Notes under the pieces: generated by a model | Databases searched by the model: none | The model's input: the letters and a program-made list of their open reading frames with translations, nothing else | Told to the model about the DNA's origin: nothing | Part shown: positions 29,108 through 37,785 of the stretch, piece by piece | Layout of the letters: each line of letters opens with the position of its first letter | How positions within the stretch are numbered: the stretch's first letter is position 1 | Translations under genes and position numbers: made by a program | From: Streptomyces sp. RPT161 | Lineage (GTDB): Bacteria > Actinomycetota > Actinomycetes > Streptomycetales > Streptomycetaceae | Assembly: GCF_027533845.1 (NCBI RefSeq) | Contig: NZ_JAPZVN010000022.1 | Location: 47,907 to 111,906, forward strand | DNA: 64,000 bases | Reading direction: 5' to 3'

Positions 29108-30244
29108 GTGTCCGCACCCCGAGTGTCGGTGATCTGCCCCACGTACAACCGGGGCCGCGCCATCGTCTCCACCCTGGACTCGGTACGCGCCCAGTCGGTG
29201 CGTGACTGGGAGCTGTTGGTCGTCTCGGACGCGAGCGACGACGACACGGATGAGGTTGTGGCCGGCGTCGTCGCGCGGGACCCCAGGGTCCGGCTGATCC
29301 GCACCCGGCGCTTCGGCCATCCGTCCGGGCCGCGGAACGTGGCGCTGGACCAGGCCAGGGGCGGCACCATCGCCTACATCGACCACGACGACCACTGGAC
29401 GCCCAACCATCTGAGCCGGGTGACCGCTGCGATCGACAGCGGCGCGCGGTTCGTGGCCACCGCGGCGACCCGGGTCCGCCCGTCCGGTGCGGCCGTCCAC
29501 ACCCCACCCGACATCCTGCTGTGCTGGCACCCCGAACTCCAGCTGATGGCCCCGCTGTTCGAACCTTCCCGGGTCGCCCACGAGGCCGGGCTGGCCGAGG
29601 CGGTGGGCGGTTGGCGCGAGTCGCCGGTCGGGCTTGAGGACTGGGACCTGTGGCTGCGATTCGCCGACGCGGGGGTGTGGTGCACCACGCTGATGGAGTC
29701 CACCGTAAGGCTGTTGGACGATCCCGCGACGCGACTGCACCACATGCCCTGCGGCTTCCAACTGGAGATCGCCCGCTTCCCCGACGCCCGAACGGCACGA
29801 GCGGCGTACCGAGCGCTCAAGGACCCGCGCCGGTCGCGGGCACTGCTCGAAGCCTGCCGACAGGACCTGCTGGAGTGGTACGGAGCACTGGCGGACGACG
29901 GTGGACTCGTGCGGCCCCTCGGCTGGCGGCCCGAGCGGCACGAACTCCTGGCGGCCGTCGTCGAGTTGGTGGACGACGCCGCCGACCCCTGGCCGGACCT
30001 CACCTTGGTACGCCGCGACGGCCATGTCTCCCTGGTGCGCGTCCTGCGGTGCATGACCGCCAGGCACGCCGCCCGCGTCGAGGAACTCACCCGCAGGACC
30101 CAGCCGCGCCAGCGCGCGCTGATCGACCAGGTGCTCGCCCCCTTCGTCGGCGCGGGGACCGACACCAGCCCGCCGACGGTGCCCGGCCGTGAGCGCCGCC
30201 CAGCCCAGACGCCCGCATGGCGCGTGGAGGAGATACCAGCATGA
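29108..30244 (+). CDS. GT2-family glycosyltransferase in the RiPP operon
   Basis: A 378-aa cytosolic GT-A glycosyltransferase: VSVICPTYNRGRAIVSTLDSV at the N-terminus, LLVVSDASDDDTDE, then the metal/nucleotide-sugar motif IDHDDHW (about residues 93-99), and a C-terminal helical region. The GTG at 29108 is chosen because AAGGA lies about 7 bases upstream; the ATG at 29102 is too close to that site. Its stop overlaps the methyltransferase start (ATGA). With the rmlABCD genes nearby, dTDP-L-rhamnose is the likely donor and a precursor Ser/Thr/Tyr the likely acceptor (both inferred). Confidence 0.85.
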   Translation: MSAPRVSVICPTYNRGRAIVSTLDSVRAQSVRDWELLVVSDASDDDTDEVVAGVVARDPRVRLIRTRRFGHPSGPRNVALDQARGGTIAYIDHDDHWTPNHLSRVTAAIDSGARFVATAATRVRPSGAAVHTPPDILLCWHPELQLMAPLFEPSRVAHEAGLAEAVGGWRESPVGLEDWDLWLRFADAGVWCTTLMESTVRLLDDPATRLHHMPCGFQLEIARFPDARTARAAYRALKDPRRSRALLEACRQDLLEWYGALADDGGLVRPLGWRPERHELLAAVVELVDDAADPWPDLTLVRRDGHVSLVRVLRCMTARHAARVEELTRRTQPRQRALIDQVLAPFVGAGTDTSPPTVPGRERRPAQTPAWRVEEIPA

Positions 30245-31068
30245 ACCACTCGGCGACCGCGCCCAACCTGCCCGGTCTCGCCGGTGAGATCGCCGCCGCC
30301 CTGCGCGGCTCCCTGACCGTGGACGATCTCTACGGCGACCTCGGAGGCCCGCTCTACCACCAGTTGAGCCAGGGCGACAGCCACGAGGTCCGCGAGATCA
30401 CCGCGGCGTTGCGCGGCATCGAAGGGCCGGTGCTCGAACTCGCCTGCGGCTCAGGGCGCCTCACCCTGCCCCTGCTCGCCGCCGGACACCACGTCACCGG
30501 CGTTGACAACTCCCCATCGCTGCTACGCCTGTTGGCCGAGCGGCTGGACGATCCCCGAGCCGCCCAACTGGCTCGGCGGCTCACCATCGTCGAGGCGGAC
30601 ATCCGGCACCTCGCCATGGACCGCCGTTACGGAGCAGCGCTGCTGGGCACCACCACCGTCGGCCTGCTGTCGCCGGCCATCCGCCCGGAGGTCTTCCGCG
30701 GCGTACGGCGGCATCTGGACCCCGGCGCCCCCTTCGTGCTCACCGTCTTCGACCCTCTCGGTGGACGGGAGTCGGGCCAGGGCGCCGCCAGGCCGGTGGA
30801 GACCACCCGCACGATGACGGTCGGCACCTCGGTGTGCACCCTCATCGACCATGTGACGGCGGACCGGTCGCGCCGCCATGTCGCCCTCTTTCGGGTCGGC
30901 ACGGACCGTGAGCCGTTGCTGCTGACGTCCGAAGTACACCTGGTGACGGCCGCCGAGGTCATCGCCGAACTGGCCGAAGCCGGATTCGCCACCGAAGACC
31001 CACGCCCGGTGCGCGGTGCGACGACCGGCGCCGGCTCAACCCTGATCGTCGCGAGGAACACCGCATGA
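30241..31068 (+). CDS. Daptide-type N-methyltransferase
   Basis: A 275-aa class I SAM methyltransferase: motif I VLELACGSGRLTLPLL (about residues 64-79), acidic post-I VTGVDNS, and motif IV-like GAALLGTTTVGLLS. In daptides this enzyme dimethylates the new C-terminal amine; that role is inferred from context. GGAGGAG lies about 9 bases before the ATG. Start and stop overlap both neighbours by 4 bases. An N-terminal YGDLGGPLYHQLSQGD segment resembles small-molecule methyltransferases. Confidence 0.85.
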   Translation: MNHSATAPNLPGLAGEIAAALRGSLTVDDLYGDLGGPLYHQLSQGDSHEVREITAALRGIEGPVLELACGSGRLTLPLLAAGHHVTGVDNSPSLLRLLAERLDDPRAAQLARRLTIVEADIRHLAMDRRYGAALLGTTTVGLLSPAIRPEVFRGVRRHLDPGAPFVLTVFDPLGGRESGQGAARPVETTRTMTVGTSVCTLIDHVTADRSRRHVALFRVGTDREPLLLTSEVHLVTAAEVIAELAEAGFATEDPRPVRGATTGAGSTLIVARNTA

Positions 31069-32342
31069 GCTTCACAACGCACGACCGCCCGCTGTGGGAG
31101 CTGCTCTCCCCGCCCAGTGCCTTCGGTCGGCCCGAGCGGCGCACGACCGGGGCCCGCGGCGCGTACCTGCGGTACGCCGACGGCTCCGAGCTGTTCGACG
31201 CCACCAGCGGCCTGTGGAACGTCAACCTCGGCTACGGCAACGAGGCCATCGCCGACGCCGTGCACACCGCACTGCGCGAAGCCTCCTACCTGACCCTCTT
31301 CCGCGGCTCCCATGACCACGCGATCGACGCCGCAGCCCGGCTCATCGCCGCGGCGGGACAGGACACCTACCGCCGTGTGGTCTTCTCGACCTCCGGAGGG
31401 TCGGCCAACGACCTGGCGATGAAGCTCGCCCGGCAGTACGCGGCACTGCGCGGCGAGCCGCAGCGGCGTCTGGTGGTGGGGCTCAAGGGGAGCTATCACG
31501 GGCTGACCTACGGTGCCTTCTCGCTGACCGGGGAGGCGCTCGGACAGGGCATGTACGGTGTCGACGTCCGTCAGGTCCGGCACGTCGACCCGCACCGGCC
31601 CGACGACTTCACCCGGTTGATGGCCCATGAGGGCCACAAGGTGGCCGCCGTTGTCTGCGAACCGGTACTCGGCTCGGGAGTTCACCCCGTACCGTCCGAA
31701 CTGCTCGACGCCATGCTCGCGCTCCGCGAGCGGTACGGCTACCTGCTGGTCGCCGACGAGGTCGCCACAGGTTTCGGAAGGACCGGACCGCTGTTCGCGA
31801 GCCACAACTGGGCTGCCCGGCCCGATGTGTTGCTCACCTCCAAGGGCCTGACCAACGGCACCTGCGCGGCCTCCGCCGTTCTGGTCGGCGATCGGGTCTG
31901 CGCGGAGTTCGACCGGCATGACGCCCTCTTCGTGCATGCCGAGACCCAGGCCGGTACCCCGCCGACCTGCGCAGCGATCACCGAGACCCTGCGGCAGTTC
32001 GAGGTGCTCGACGCGCTCGCCCACGGCGGTCGGACCGCCAAGAACCTCGACGGACTCCTCGCCGACCTCGCCGATCGACTGCCCGTCGTCGGCCGGGTCA
32101 CCGGCGCCGGCTGCTTCCGCGGCGTCCACCTCGTCGACCGTGACGGCGCACCCTTCGACGCCGCGGCCGTCCAACGGACCATCACCGCGATCCGGGCCCA
32201 CGGCGCACTCGTCTACCCCGGCCCCGGCTGCGTCCAGGTCATACCCCCGCTGACCAGCACCCCGGCGGAGCTGGAAACACTGAGCACCGCCCTGCACAAG
32301 GGCCTGGCCGACGTCGCGGCCCAGGAAGCCCGGCCACGGTGA
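31065..32342 (+). CDS. Daptide-type class III aminotransferase
   Basis: A 425-aa PLP enzyme of the class III (ornithine/DAPA) aminotransferase fold. Conserved features are the SGGSAND phosphate-binding loop, the DEVATGFGRTG segment with the PLP Asp (about residue 231) and the Schiff-base Lys in LLTSKGLTNG (about 260). In a daptide pathway it converts the decarboxylated C-terminal ketone into a primary amine. ATG overlaps the methyltransferase stop (ATGA) and the stop overlaps the GTG of the dehydrogenase. The amino donor is unknown. Confidence 0.9.
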   Translation: MSFTTHDRPLWELLSPPSAFGRPERRTTGARGAYLRYADGSELFDATSGLWNVNLGYGNEAIADAVHTALREASYLTLFRGSHDHAIDAAARLIAAAGQDTYRRVVFSTSGGSANDLAMKLARQYAALRGEPQRRLVVGLKGSYHGLTYGAFSLTGEALGQGMYGVDVRQVRHVDPHRPDDFTRLMAHEGHKVAAVVCEPVLGSGVHPVPSELLDAMLALRERYGYLLVADEVATGFGRTGPLFASHNWAARPDVLLTSKGLTNGTCAASAVLVGDRVCAEFDRHDALFVHAETQAGTPPTCAAITETLRQFEVLDALAHGGRTAKNLDGLLADLADRLPVVGRVTGAGCFRGVHLVDRDGAPFDAAAVQRTITAIRAHGALVYPGPGCVQVIPPLTSTPAELETLSTALHKGLADVAAQEARPR

Positions 32343-33592
32343 CCACCGCACCCGCACCACCGCAGATTCCCGCCACCTGGTCTCGCCCCACGCTGCTGCA
32401 CGTCGGCGTCGGCAGCGCGCTACGAGCGGTCACCGAAGGAGCCGCAGAAGGCGGTCTGGTGGCGGCCGATGACGGCACCGTGGTACTCGCGGACTCCGCG
32501 CTGCCGCGTGGTCTCGTGCAGCGGCTGGCCGCGGCCTCCGGCGGCGGCCGGATCCTGGACGTCGACGCTGGCGCCCCGGACGCCTCGGACCTGGCCCGGG
32601 CGGAGGCCCTCAGCGGCCAACTGTCCGGCGCCGAGCGCGTCATCGCCGTCGGTGGTGGAACCGTGCTCGACCTGGCCGCCATGGGCCGTCTGCTCACCGC
32701 CGACCCGGATGCCGCGGCCCGCATCCGGCACGGCGGATCGAGGCCTGGGCTTGTCGTCTTCCCCGACGTCCGTCGCCCGGAGCACTGCCCCGAACTCATT
32801 GCCGTTCCCACCACGGTCGGCACGGCGGCGGAGGTCAGTGCGGTGGCCACCACGGTGCTCGGCGGCCACCGCAAACTGGTCATCGCCCCGCTGCTCGCCG
32901 CCGACACGGCCGCGCTTGACCCTTGGACCACCGGGACCCTGCCCCCGACGCTTCTCCGGGAAGGAGTCTTGGAGGCGCTGTTCCGGGTCCTCAACAGCTA
33001 CACGATGGAACCGGGACCGCACTGCCCACCTACCGCGGACGCGGAATCCCTGCACCTACTGGGCCAGTTGGCGGCTGTCGGAGACCACCTGGGCGACGCG
33101 GCAGATGACGCCGCTGTGCGCACTGACGCCGCCCTGCTGAGCGCGCGCACCGTGCTGGGCTGCTCCCAGCTGGGACGCGACCCATTCGCGGGCAAGATCT
33201 GGTACGTGTCCAACGAACTCGCGACGGTGGCCGGTGTACGCAAGATGGTCGCCACCGCGGCCACCGCACCCCATCTATGGCGACGGGCACTCGCCGGTGA
33301 TGGACGTTTCGGCCAGGCGGCACGCATCCGCCGGGCCTGGGAGGCGGTACGCGACAACCTGCCCGGCCTTTCGCCCGACCCGGCCACGGGTCTCCGCGGC
33401 CTCGCCGAGCGCTGGTCCGTGCCACGGTGCCCACGCCCCTCCGTCTCGGCGGCCGCCCTGGCCTCGCGGGCAGTACGTGCGTGGGGTGCCGGCCTCCCCA
33501 TGCTCGGCGCCCTCCGCACCGCTGACCTGCGTTCCCTGTACGCGGACATCCTTGGTGAGACGGGCAGTTCAGAAGGAGACTCCTCGCGTTGA
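32339..33592 (+). CDS. Daptide-type dehydrogenase/oxidative decarboxylase (Fe-ADH fold)
   Basis: A 417-aa protein of the iron-containing alcohol dehydrogenase fold. The dinucleotide motif VIAVGGGTVLDLAA (about residues 101-114) and PTTVGTAAEVSAVATT (about 157-172) are kept. The usual metal-ligand positions are not: the region matching GxDALxH reads GVLEALFR, and where two further His normally occur I see SNELATVAGVRKM. In daptides this family oxidises and decarboxylates the C-terminal Thr to a ketone. Loss of metal ligands fits a changed chemistry, but whether other family members share it I cannot check. GTG start overlaps the aminotransferase stop. Confidence 0.82.
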   Translation: MTTAPAPPQIPATWSRPTLLHVGVGSALRAVTEGAAEGGLVAADDGTVVLADSALPRGLVQRLAAASGGGRILDVDAGAPDASDLARAEALSGQLSGAERVIAVGGGTVLDLAAMGRLLTADPDAAARIRHGGSRPGLVVFPDVRRPEHCPELIAVPTTVGTAAEVSAVATTVLGGHRKLVIAPLLAADTAALDPWTTGTLPPTLLREGVLEALFRVLNSYTMEPGPHCPPTADAESLHLLGQLAAVGDHLGDAADDAAVRTDAALLSARTVLGCSQLGRDPFAGKIWYVSNELATVAGVRKMVATAATAPHLWRRALAGDGRFGQAARIRRAWEAVRDNLPGLSPDPATGLRGLAERWSVPRCPRPSVSAAALASRAVRAWGAGLPMLGALRTADLRSLYADILGETGSSEGDSSR

Positions 33593-34893
33593 TCGACTAT
33601 CTGGCCACCATCGCCCCTGCCACGGGTGTGGTCCGCGGCAGCACGGTCCTGCCTCCCAGCATGCCCACCGAGCCACTGTGGCGGGGGATGATGGAACTCG
33701 CATGGGACGCCGGGCCGGCGCCCGCTGACCGTCCACTGGCCGCCAACGTCGTGGGGGCTTACGGCGTGTCGCGGTCGGACGTCTTCGTCCGTGCCATCGG
33801 AGAGGCGGTCGAGCGGTACGCGCTACGCCCGGCGCCGACGGACGATCCGCTCCACGCGACCCATGCCGCCCTGGGCGCGCCCACTCTGGATTTCGGCCAC
33901 CACGAGACGTCGATGGGCGAACCGACAGTGGCGAGCTGCGAGTTGGCGTGGTACCCCGCTCGCCGACTGAGCGATGGCGTCACCGTACGGGTACCCGCGG
34001 GTCTGGTCGATTTCCCCGCGTCCGATGCCGATGCCGTCGGCTTCGACCCCTCACCGTCCGGGGCAGCCTCCGGCCCTGGCCATCAGGCGGCATTGCGCTC
34101 CGCGCTACTGGAGACCATCGAACGCGACGCGGTCCTGGTCGCCTGGGCCCGCCGCCTGGAACTGCCGCGTGTCGACCTGGGCAGTACGCTGGCGCAACTC
34201 CCGCCGAGCCCTTCACTGACAAGGCTCCGTCGCGCCCTGGACCGGGCGGGCGGCGCCGGGTGCGAACCGATCCTGGCCCAAGTGCCCACGGGCGTTCCGG
34301 GCGTGGTGTGCGCGGTCGGGATCATCGTCGACGGTGCGCAAGACGACGCTCGCCGGCACCCCTCGGCCGCCGTGGGCTGCAAGGCGTCCACTGACCCGGC
34401 GGCAGCCCTGGCGGGCGCGCTGCAGGAGGCGCTCCAGATCCACTCGGTGCTGCGCGTCGTCCGGCACCGGCTGCCCGACGCTCCGGCGCCCGACCCGACT
34501 GCGATCACCGACGACGTGGCCCGCGCCCTCTACTTCGCCTCCGGTGAGGGCGTCGCGGCCGTCGACCGCTGGACCTCCTGCTTCGGCGAGCCGGTCCCGC
34601 TGCGACCGCCAGGGGGAGGCGAGGAGGCGACACTGACCGAGCTGATCGACTCGGTGCACGCGGACGGCGGCCGTCCGCTGGTTGTTGACCTCAGCCACCG
34701 GCTGCCGGATCCGCTGCGGCAAATGGGGTGGGCCGTGGTGAAGGTGATCCCGGACGGATACCAGCCACTACTGGTCAACGAGCAGCGTGCCTTCGTGTGG
34801 AACCGTCCCCGGTTGGCCACCGCCACCCATCGCACCGGACTCACCGCGCATGCGGCCGTCACCGACGCCATACCGCCCCACCCCCTCATCTGA
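33589..34893 (+). CDS. YcaO-domain protein
   Basis: A 434-aa YcaO enzyme, the ATP-dependent backbone-amide activating family. The three ATP/Mg-binding motifs are present: AIGEAVERYA (about residues 69-78), LLETIERD (about 173-180) and GCKASTDPAAALAGALQEALQ (about 263-283). The protein ends IPPHPLI, reminiscent of the Pro-rich C-terminus of azoline-forming YcaOs. The TTG start overlaps the dehydrogenase stop (TTGA), with AAGGAG upstream, so it belongs to the operon. No TfuA and no E1-like partner is visible, so azoline formation using the RRE protein, or an unusual backbone change, is more likely than thioamidation. Confidence 0.9.
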   Translation: MIDYLATIAPATGVVRGSTVLPPSMPTEPLWRGMMELAWDAGPAPADRPLAANVVGAYGVSRSDVFVRAIGEAVERYALRPAPTDDPLHATHAALGAPTLDFGHHETSMGEPTVASCELAWYPARRLSDGVTVRVPAGLVDFPASDADAVGFDPSPSGAASGPGHQAALRSALLETIERDAVLVAWARRLELPRVDLGSTLAQLPPSPSLTRLRRALDRAGGAGCEPILAQVPTGVPGVVCAVGIIVDGAQDDARRHPSAAVGCKASTDPAAALAGALQEALQIHSVLRVVRHRLPDAPAPDPTAITDDVARALYFASGEGVAAVDRWTSCFGEPVPLRPPGGGEEATLTELIDSVHADGGRPLVVDLSHRLPDPLRQMGWAVVKVIPDGYQPLLVNEQRAFVWNRPRLATATHRTGLTAHAAVTDAIPPHPLI

Positions 34894-35203
34894 TGGTGGA
34901 TGCGTGAGCAGACGGCGCGCCACCCGCCGTCCACCGCGCCGCCTGAAGAGCTACGCCCTGGAACGGGTCGCCTCCTGGCACCCCGACCTGACCACACTCA
35001 TCCGTTGTGGGACGTCGACACCGTGCAGCCGCTGACACTGCGCAGCCATCCCCCCCCGAAGCGTGGCAGCCGACGACTGTGACGCTCGTGGGTGACGCCG
35101 TCCACGCCATGAGCCCGGCACTGGGCATCGGCGCTGACACCGCACTGCGCGACGCCCAGGTCCTGGGCGCCGAACTGCTCGCCGCAGCCCGCCGTGACAA
35201 CCC
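34894..35203 (+). pseudogene. FAD-dependent monooxygenase fragment
   Basis: Only the C-terminal part of an aromatic-hydroxylase-type flavoprotein remains: SYALERVASWHPDLTTLIR, DTVQPLTLRSHPP and then VTLVGDAVHAMSPALGIGAD with the conserved GDA(I/V)H...G-x-G-A-D FAD motif. The pieces lie in three frames; one shift coincides with a C8 run at 35050-35057. No N-terminal FAD domain precedes it. It is a decayed gene directly after the YcaO gene. Confidence 0.75.
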
Positions 35204-35204
35204 C

Positions 35205-35645
35205 TGCCCGCGCGACCAGCGGCATCGGCGCCCACCGCAAAGGCCCTGGCGGAACAGGGCGCTCACGTCCTGGTCAGCGGACGGGACGAGAAGCGCCGCC
35301 GCGCCGTCGTGGACGCGATCCGCGCCCGAGGCGGTGAGGCGGATTTCATCGCGGCCGACCTGCGGGACTCGCGACCGTGCGCCGGCTGGCGCACCAGGCC
35401 ACGGCAGCCGGCGGCGGCTGCGTGGAGACTGGTCGTGGCGCTCGCACCGACGATGGCCGAACGCGGGCAGGGTGTGACCGTGGACGTTAGCTCGCAGAAC
35501 GCCGCCTTCAGCCCGCCGGGTCTGGCGCTGTACGGGGCGAGCAAGGCCGCACTGAACCTTCTCACCAAGGCATGGGCGGCCGAACGGGCCGCGAGGCGTA
35601 CGCGTCAACGCCGTAGCCCCGGGCGCCCCCCGCACCGAGGGAACC
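35205..35645 (+). pseudogene. Short-chain dehydrogenase (SDR) remnant
   Basis: Recognisable SDR pieces appear in shifting frames: ATSGIGA (from the TGxxxGIG loop), then AKALAEQGAHVLVSGRDEKR and RGGEADFIAADLRDS, then VTVDVSSQNAAFSPPG and LYGASKAALNLLTKAWAAE with the Tyr-xxx-Lys site. The first strand and several internal stretches are lost. Non-functional. Confidence 0.75.
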
Positions 35646-35739
35646 GCACCGTTCGAGGAAGCCCTGTGCCAGATTGCGCGCAGGCCCCCTTGGACATGCC
35701 GCGGGTCTGCGCCCGCTACTCGCCTTCGCTGTCGGTGTC

Positions 35740-35865
35740 CTCACTCGTTCGGTGGTGGCTTCGTCATCATCCCGCTGATGCAGGCCGACGCTGTGCACAC
35801 CTACCACTGGATGACCGACAGCCAGTGCCTCAACGCCGTCGCCCCAGTACCGGACGTCCTGGCTG
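35740..35865 (+). pseudogene. Chromate transporter (ChrA) fragment
   Basis: A run SFGGGFVIIPLMQADAV followed by HTYHWMTDSQCLNAVA matches the conserved ChrA GGG(Y/F)VIIPLMQ...HWMT..QFLNAVA region. Sequence on both sides loses similarity at once, so only about 40 codons remain of a gene of over 350. Confidence 0.7.
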
Positions 35866-36013
35866 CCCGACGCCGCGAGCGCTCCCGCATCTGCAGCCGT
35901 TAGGCGTTGGCAACCGGGTCGTTTGCGTGAGCGCTGAGTGAGCGGACGGCCCAGCGGCCGGCCCACCCCAGGTCACCGGCGTGGCGCCGCTGACCAGGGG
36001 CCTTCGGGGTCGC

Positions 36014-37324
36014 TCAGGGGCGCTTGGGGTCGAGGACCGCCGGGAGCTTCGGGGTGTGCGTCTTCGGGAGCTCCTTGGCGCCGGGGGTGCCGAGTTGCTG
36101 GGCGAGCCAGGGCAGGGCCTGGGCGAACGCCCTGGAGCCGAACTGCCAGTCGTGGAAGCCCGGAGCCACGTTCACCTTGCAGCTGATGCCGTCCCTGCCG
36201 GCCGCCGCGCACAGCTTGTGGGCCTGGACGATGTGCTTGCCCTCCTGGTCGCCGCTCTCGAACCAGCCGGAGATGTGCCGGTACCTGCGGTGGTGGGCCA
36301 GCACGGTCAGCGGGTCGTGGGCGTCCCACGCCGCGGCGCTGCCGCCGTACAGCTTGTTGATGGTCTGCTGCTTGTTGCCGCTGTTGGGGCCGATGTCCCC
36401 GGAGATGTCCTCGAAGTGCGTGAAGACGTCAGGGTGCTCGACGGTCATGTCGACCGCGCAGGTGCCGCCCATCGACCAGCCGGCCACACCCCACTTGGCG
36501 GGGCTGGTGCTGCTGCCGAAGGTCTTCTCGATGTACCGGGGCACGTCCTTGACCAGGTGGTCCTCGGCCATGCCCAGCGGGCCGTTGACGCACTCGGTGT
36601 CCACCTTGAAGCCGCCCGCCGGGTCGGCGAAGACCAGTATCGGCGAGAAGCCGTGGTGCTTCTCGGCGTATGCGTCGGAGGTCGCCACGGCGTTTCCGGC
36701 CCGTACCCAGTTGTCGGGCTCGGAGAACTCGCCGCCGATCATCTCCAGCACCGGCAGCTTGGGGCGGGCCTTGCTGCGGAACCACGCGGGCGGCAGGTAG
36801 ACGAGCTCCTGGCGCGGCCGGAATCCGCTGTTCCCGGGTATGTTCACCGACACGATGCGGCCGGTCTTGGTCTTGCCGGTCACCGTGCCCAGTTGGGCCA
36901 GGGTGATCTGCTGCGGCAGCGGGCTGTCGGTCAGCTCGCCGATCGCGTCGTCCACCGTCGGGTAGTAGCCCGTCGACAGGTTGAGCGCGTTGGCCCCGCA
37001 CAGGACGGCCAGCAGGATGGCGACCGGTGCCAGCAGCAGCCGCCACCACCGGGCGCCGCGCCAGCCGACCACCAGGACGACCAGCGCGGTGATCGCCACC
37101 CCTGCCCAGATCCACAGCGAGAACGGCAGTGGATCGGTGATCCCGGCCGTCCTGATCACGACCACCGCCAGGACTGCGGTCACCGCGGCGGACGCGACGA
37201 CGGCCGCTGGCGCCCGGCGCAGCCGCCAGCGCCGGTCCCGCCAGCCGATGGCGGCGAGGCAGGCCAGCGCGGCCGCTATTTGGACGGTCCAGGGGAACCA
37301 GCCGTCGAGCAGTGAGACGTTCAT
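36014..37324 (-). CDS. Membrane-anchored esterase (alpha/beta hydrolase, esterase D/antigen 85-like)
   Basis: A 436-aa protein with about four N-terminal transmembrane helices (residues about 10-130), then an extracytoplasmic esterase domain. The nucleophile elbow is GWSMGG (Ser about 281), and a late GFHDW His completes a likely triad. This resembles the actinobacterial antigen-85-like/putative esterase family, whose members act on cell-envelope or unknown esters. No ribosome site precedes the ATG, so translation may be leaderless. A distant paralogue lies at 39158-40234. Confidence 0.85.
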   Translation of the reverse strand: MNVSLLDGWFPWTVQIAAALACLAAIGWRDRRWRLRRAPAAVVASAAVTAVLAVVVIRTAGITDPLPFSLWIWAGVAITALVVLVVGWRGARWWRLLLAPVAILLAVLCGANALNLSTGYYPTVDDAIGELTDSPLPQQITLAQLGTVTGKTKTGRIVSVNIPGNSGFRPRQELVYLPPAWFRSKARPKLPVLEMIGGEFSEPDNWVRAGNAVATSDAYAEKHHGFSPILVFADPAGGFKVDTECVNGPLGMAEDHLVKDVPRYIEKTFGSSTSPAKWGVAGWSMGGTCAVDMTVEHPDVFTHFEDISGDIGPNSGNKQQTINKLYGGSAAAWDAHDPLTVLAHHRRYRHISGWFESGDQEGKHIVQAHKLCAAAGRDGISCKVNVAPGFHDWQFGSRAFAQALPWLAQQLGTPGAKELPKTHTPKLPAVLDPKRP

Positions 37325-37785
37325 GGCGGGGAAGCGTAACCACGCAGGTTATGCCGCCGATCGATTTTCGTACCCGTGAGCGATCTTGGGGCACGGCTGC
37401 GACAAAAGAAACCCGGCCGTGTCGGTGGCCGACTCGTGGCGCTCGCCGTCAACTGCCCGGCGGGCAAGGCCCGTTGGGCGGGCGGCTGGGCGGAGCGGGA
37501 GTTGCGGTCGGGTTCGCGCGGGCCGTCCCGGGCGCCGGTCGTGTGCGCGAAGTCACCGGTGCCCACGAGGGCGGCAGGCGACTGAACCCGTGTCCGGCGC
37601 GCGACGTACCGTGATGTGACGCGAGACGCGCCGTAGCTTCCGGTACTCCGGGTACGGGAAGCTGGGGACGGCCGCCGGTGCCCGGTACGGGCAGGCGGAA
37701 CGGACCTTTGCGTAACCGTGCAACAATGCGGCTGATCCCCACCTGGAATCGCTGGGATCGGGACCGCAGGATCTAGGGAGGGCGC
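37325..37785. other. Divergent intergenic region, esterase / FtsW-family gene
   Basis: 461 bases without a supportable ORF; frames here lack ribosome sites and known domains. It should carry the promoters of both divergent genes. I see no riboswitch or large repeat. Confidence 0.5.

Noticed and set aside
33589..34893. Thioamide-forming YcaO system
   Set aside because: No TfuA gene is present in the window.
35866..36013. Right att site repeating the tRNA-Lys 3' end
   Set aside because: No stretch matching the tRNA 3' half was visible near the right edge of the island.
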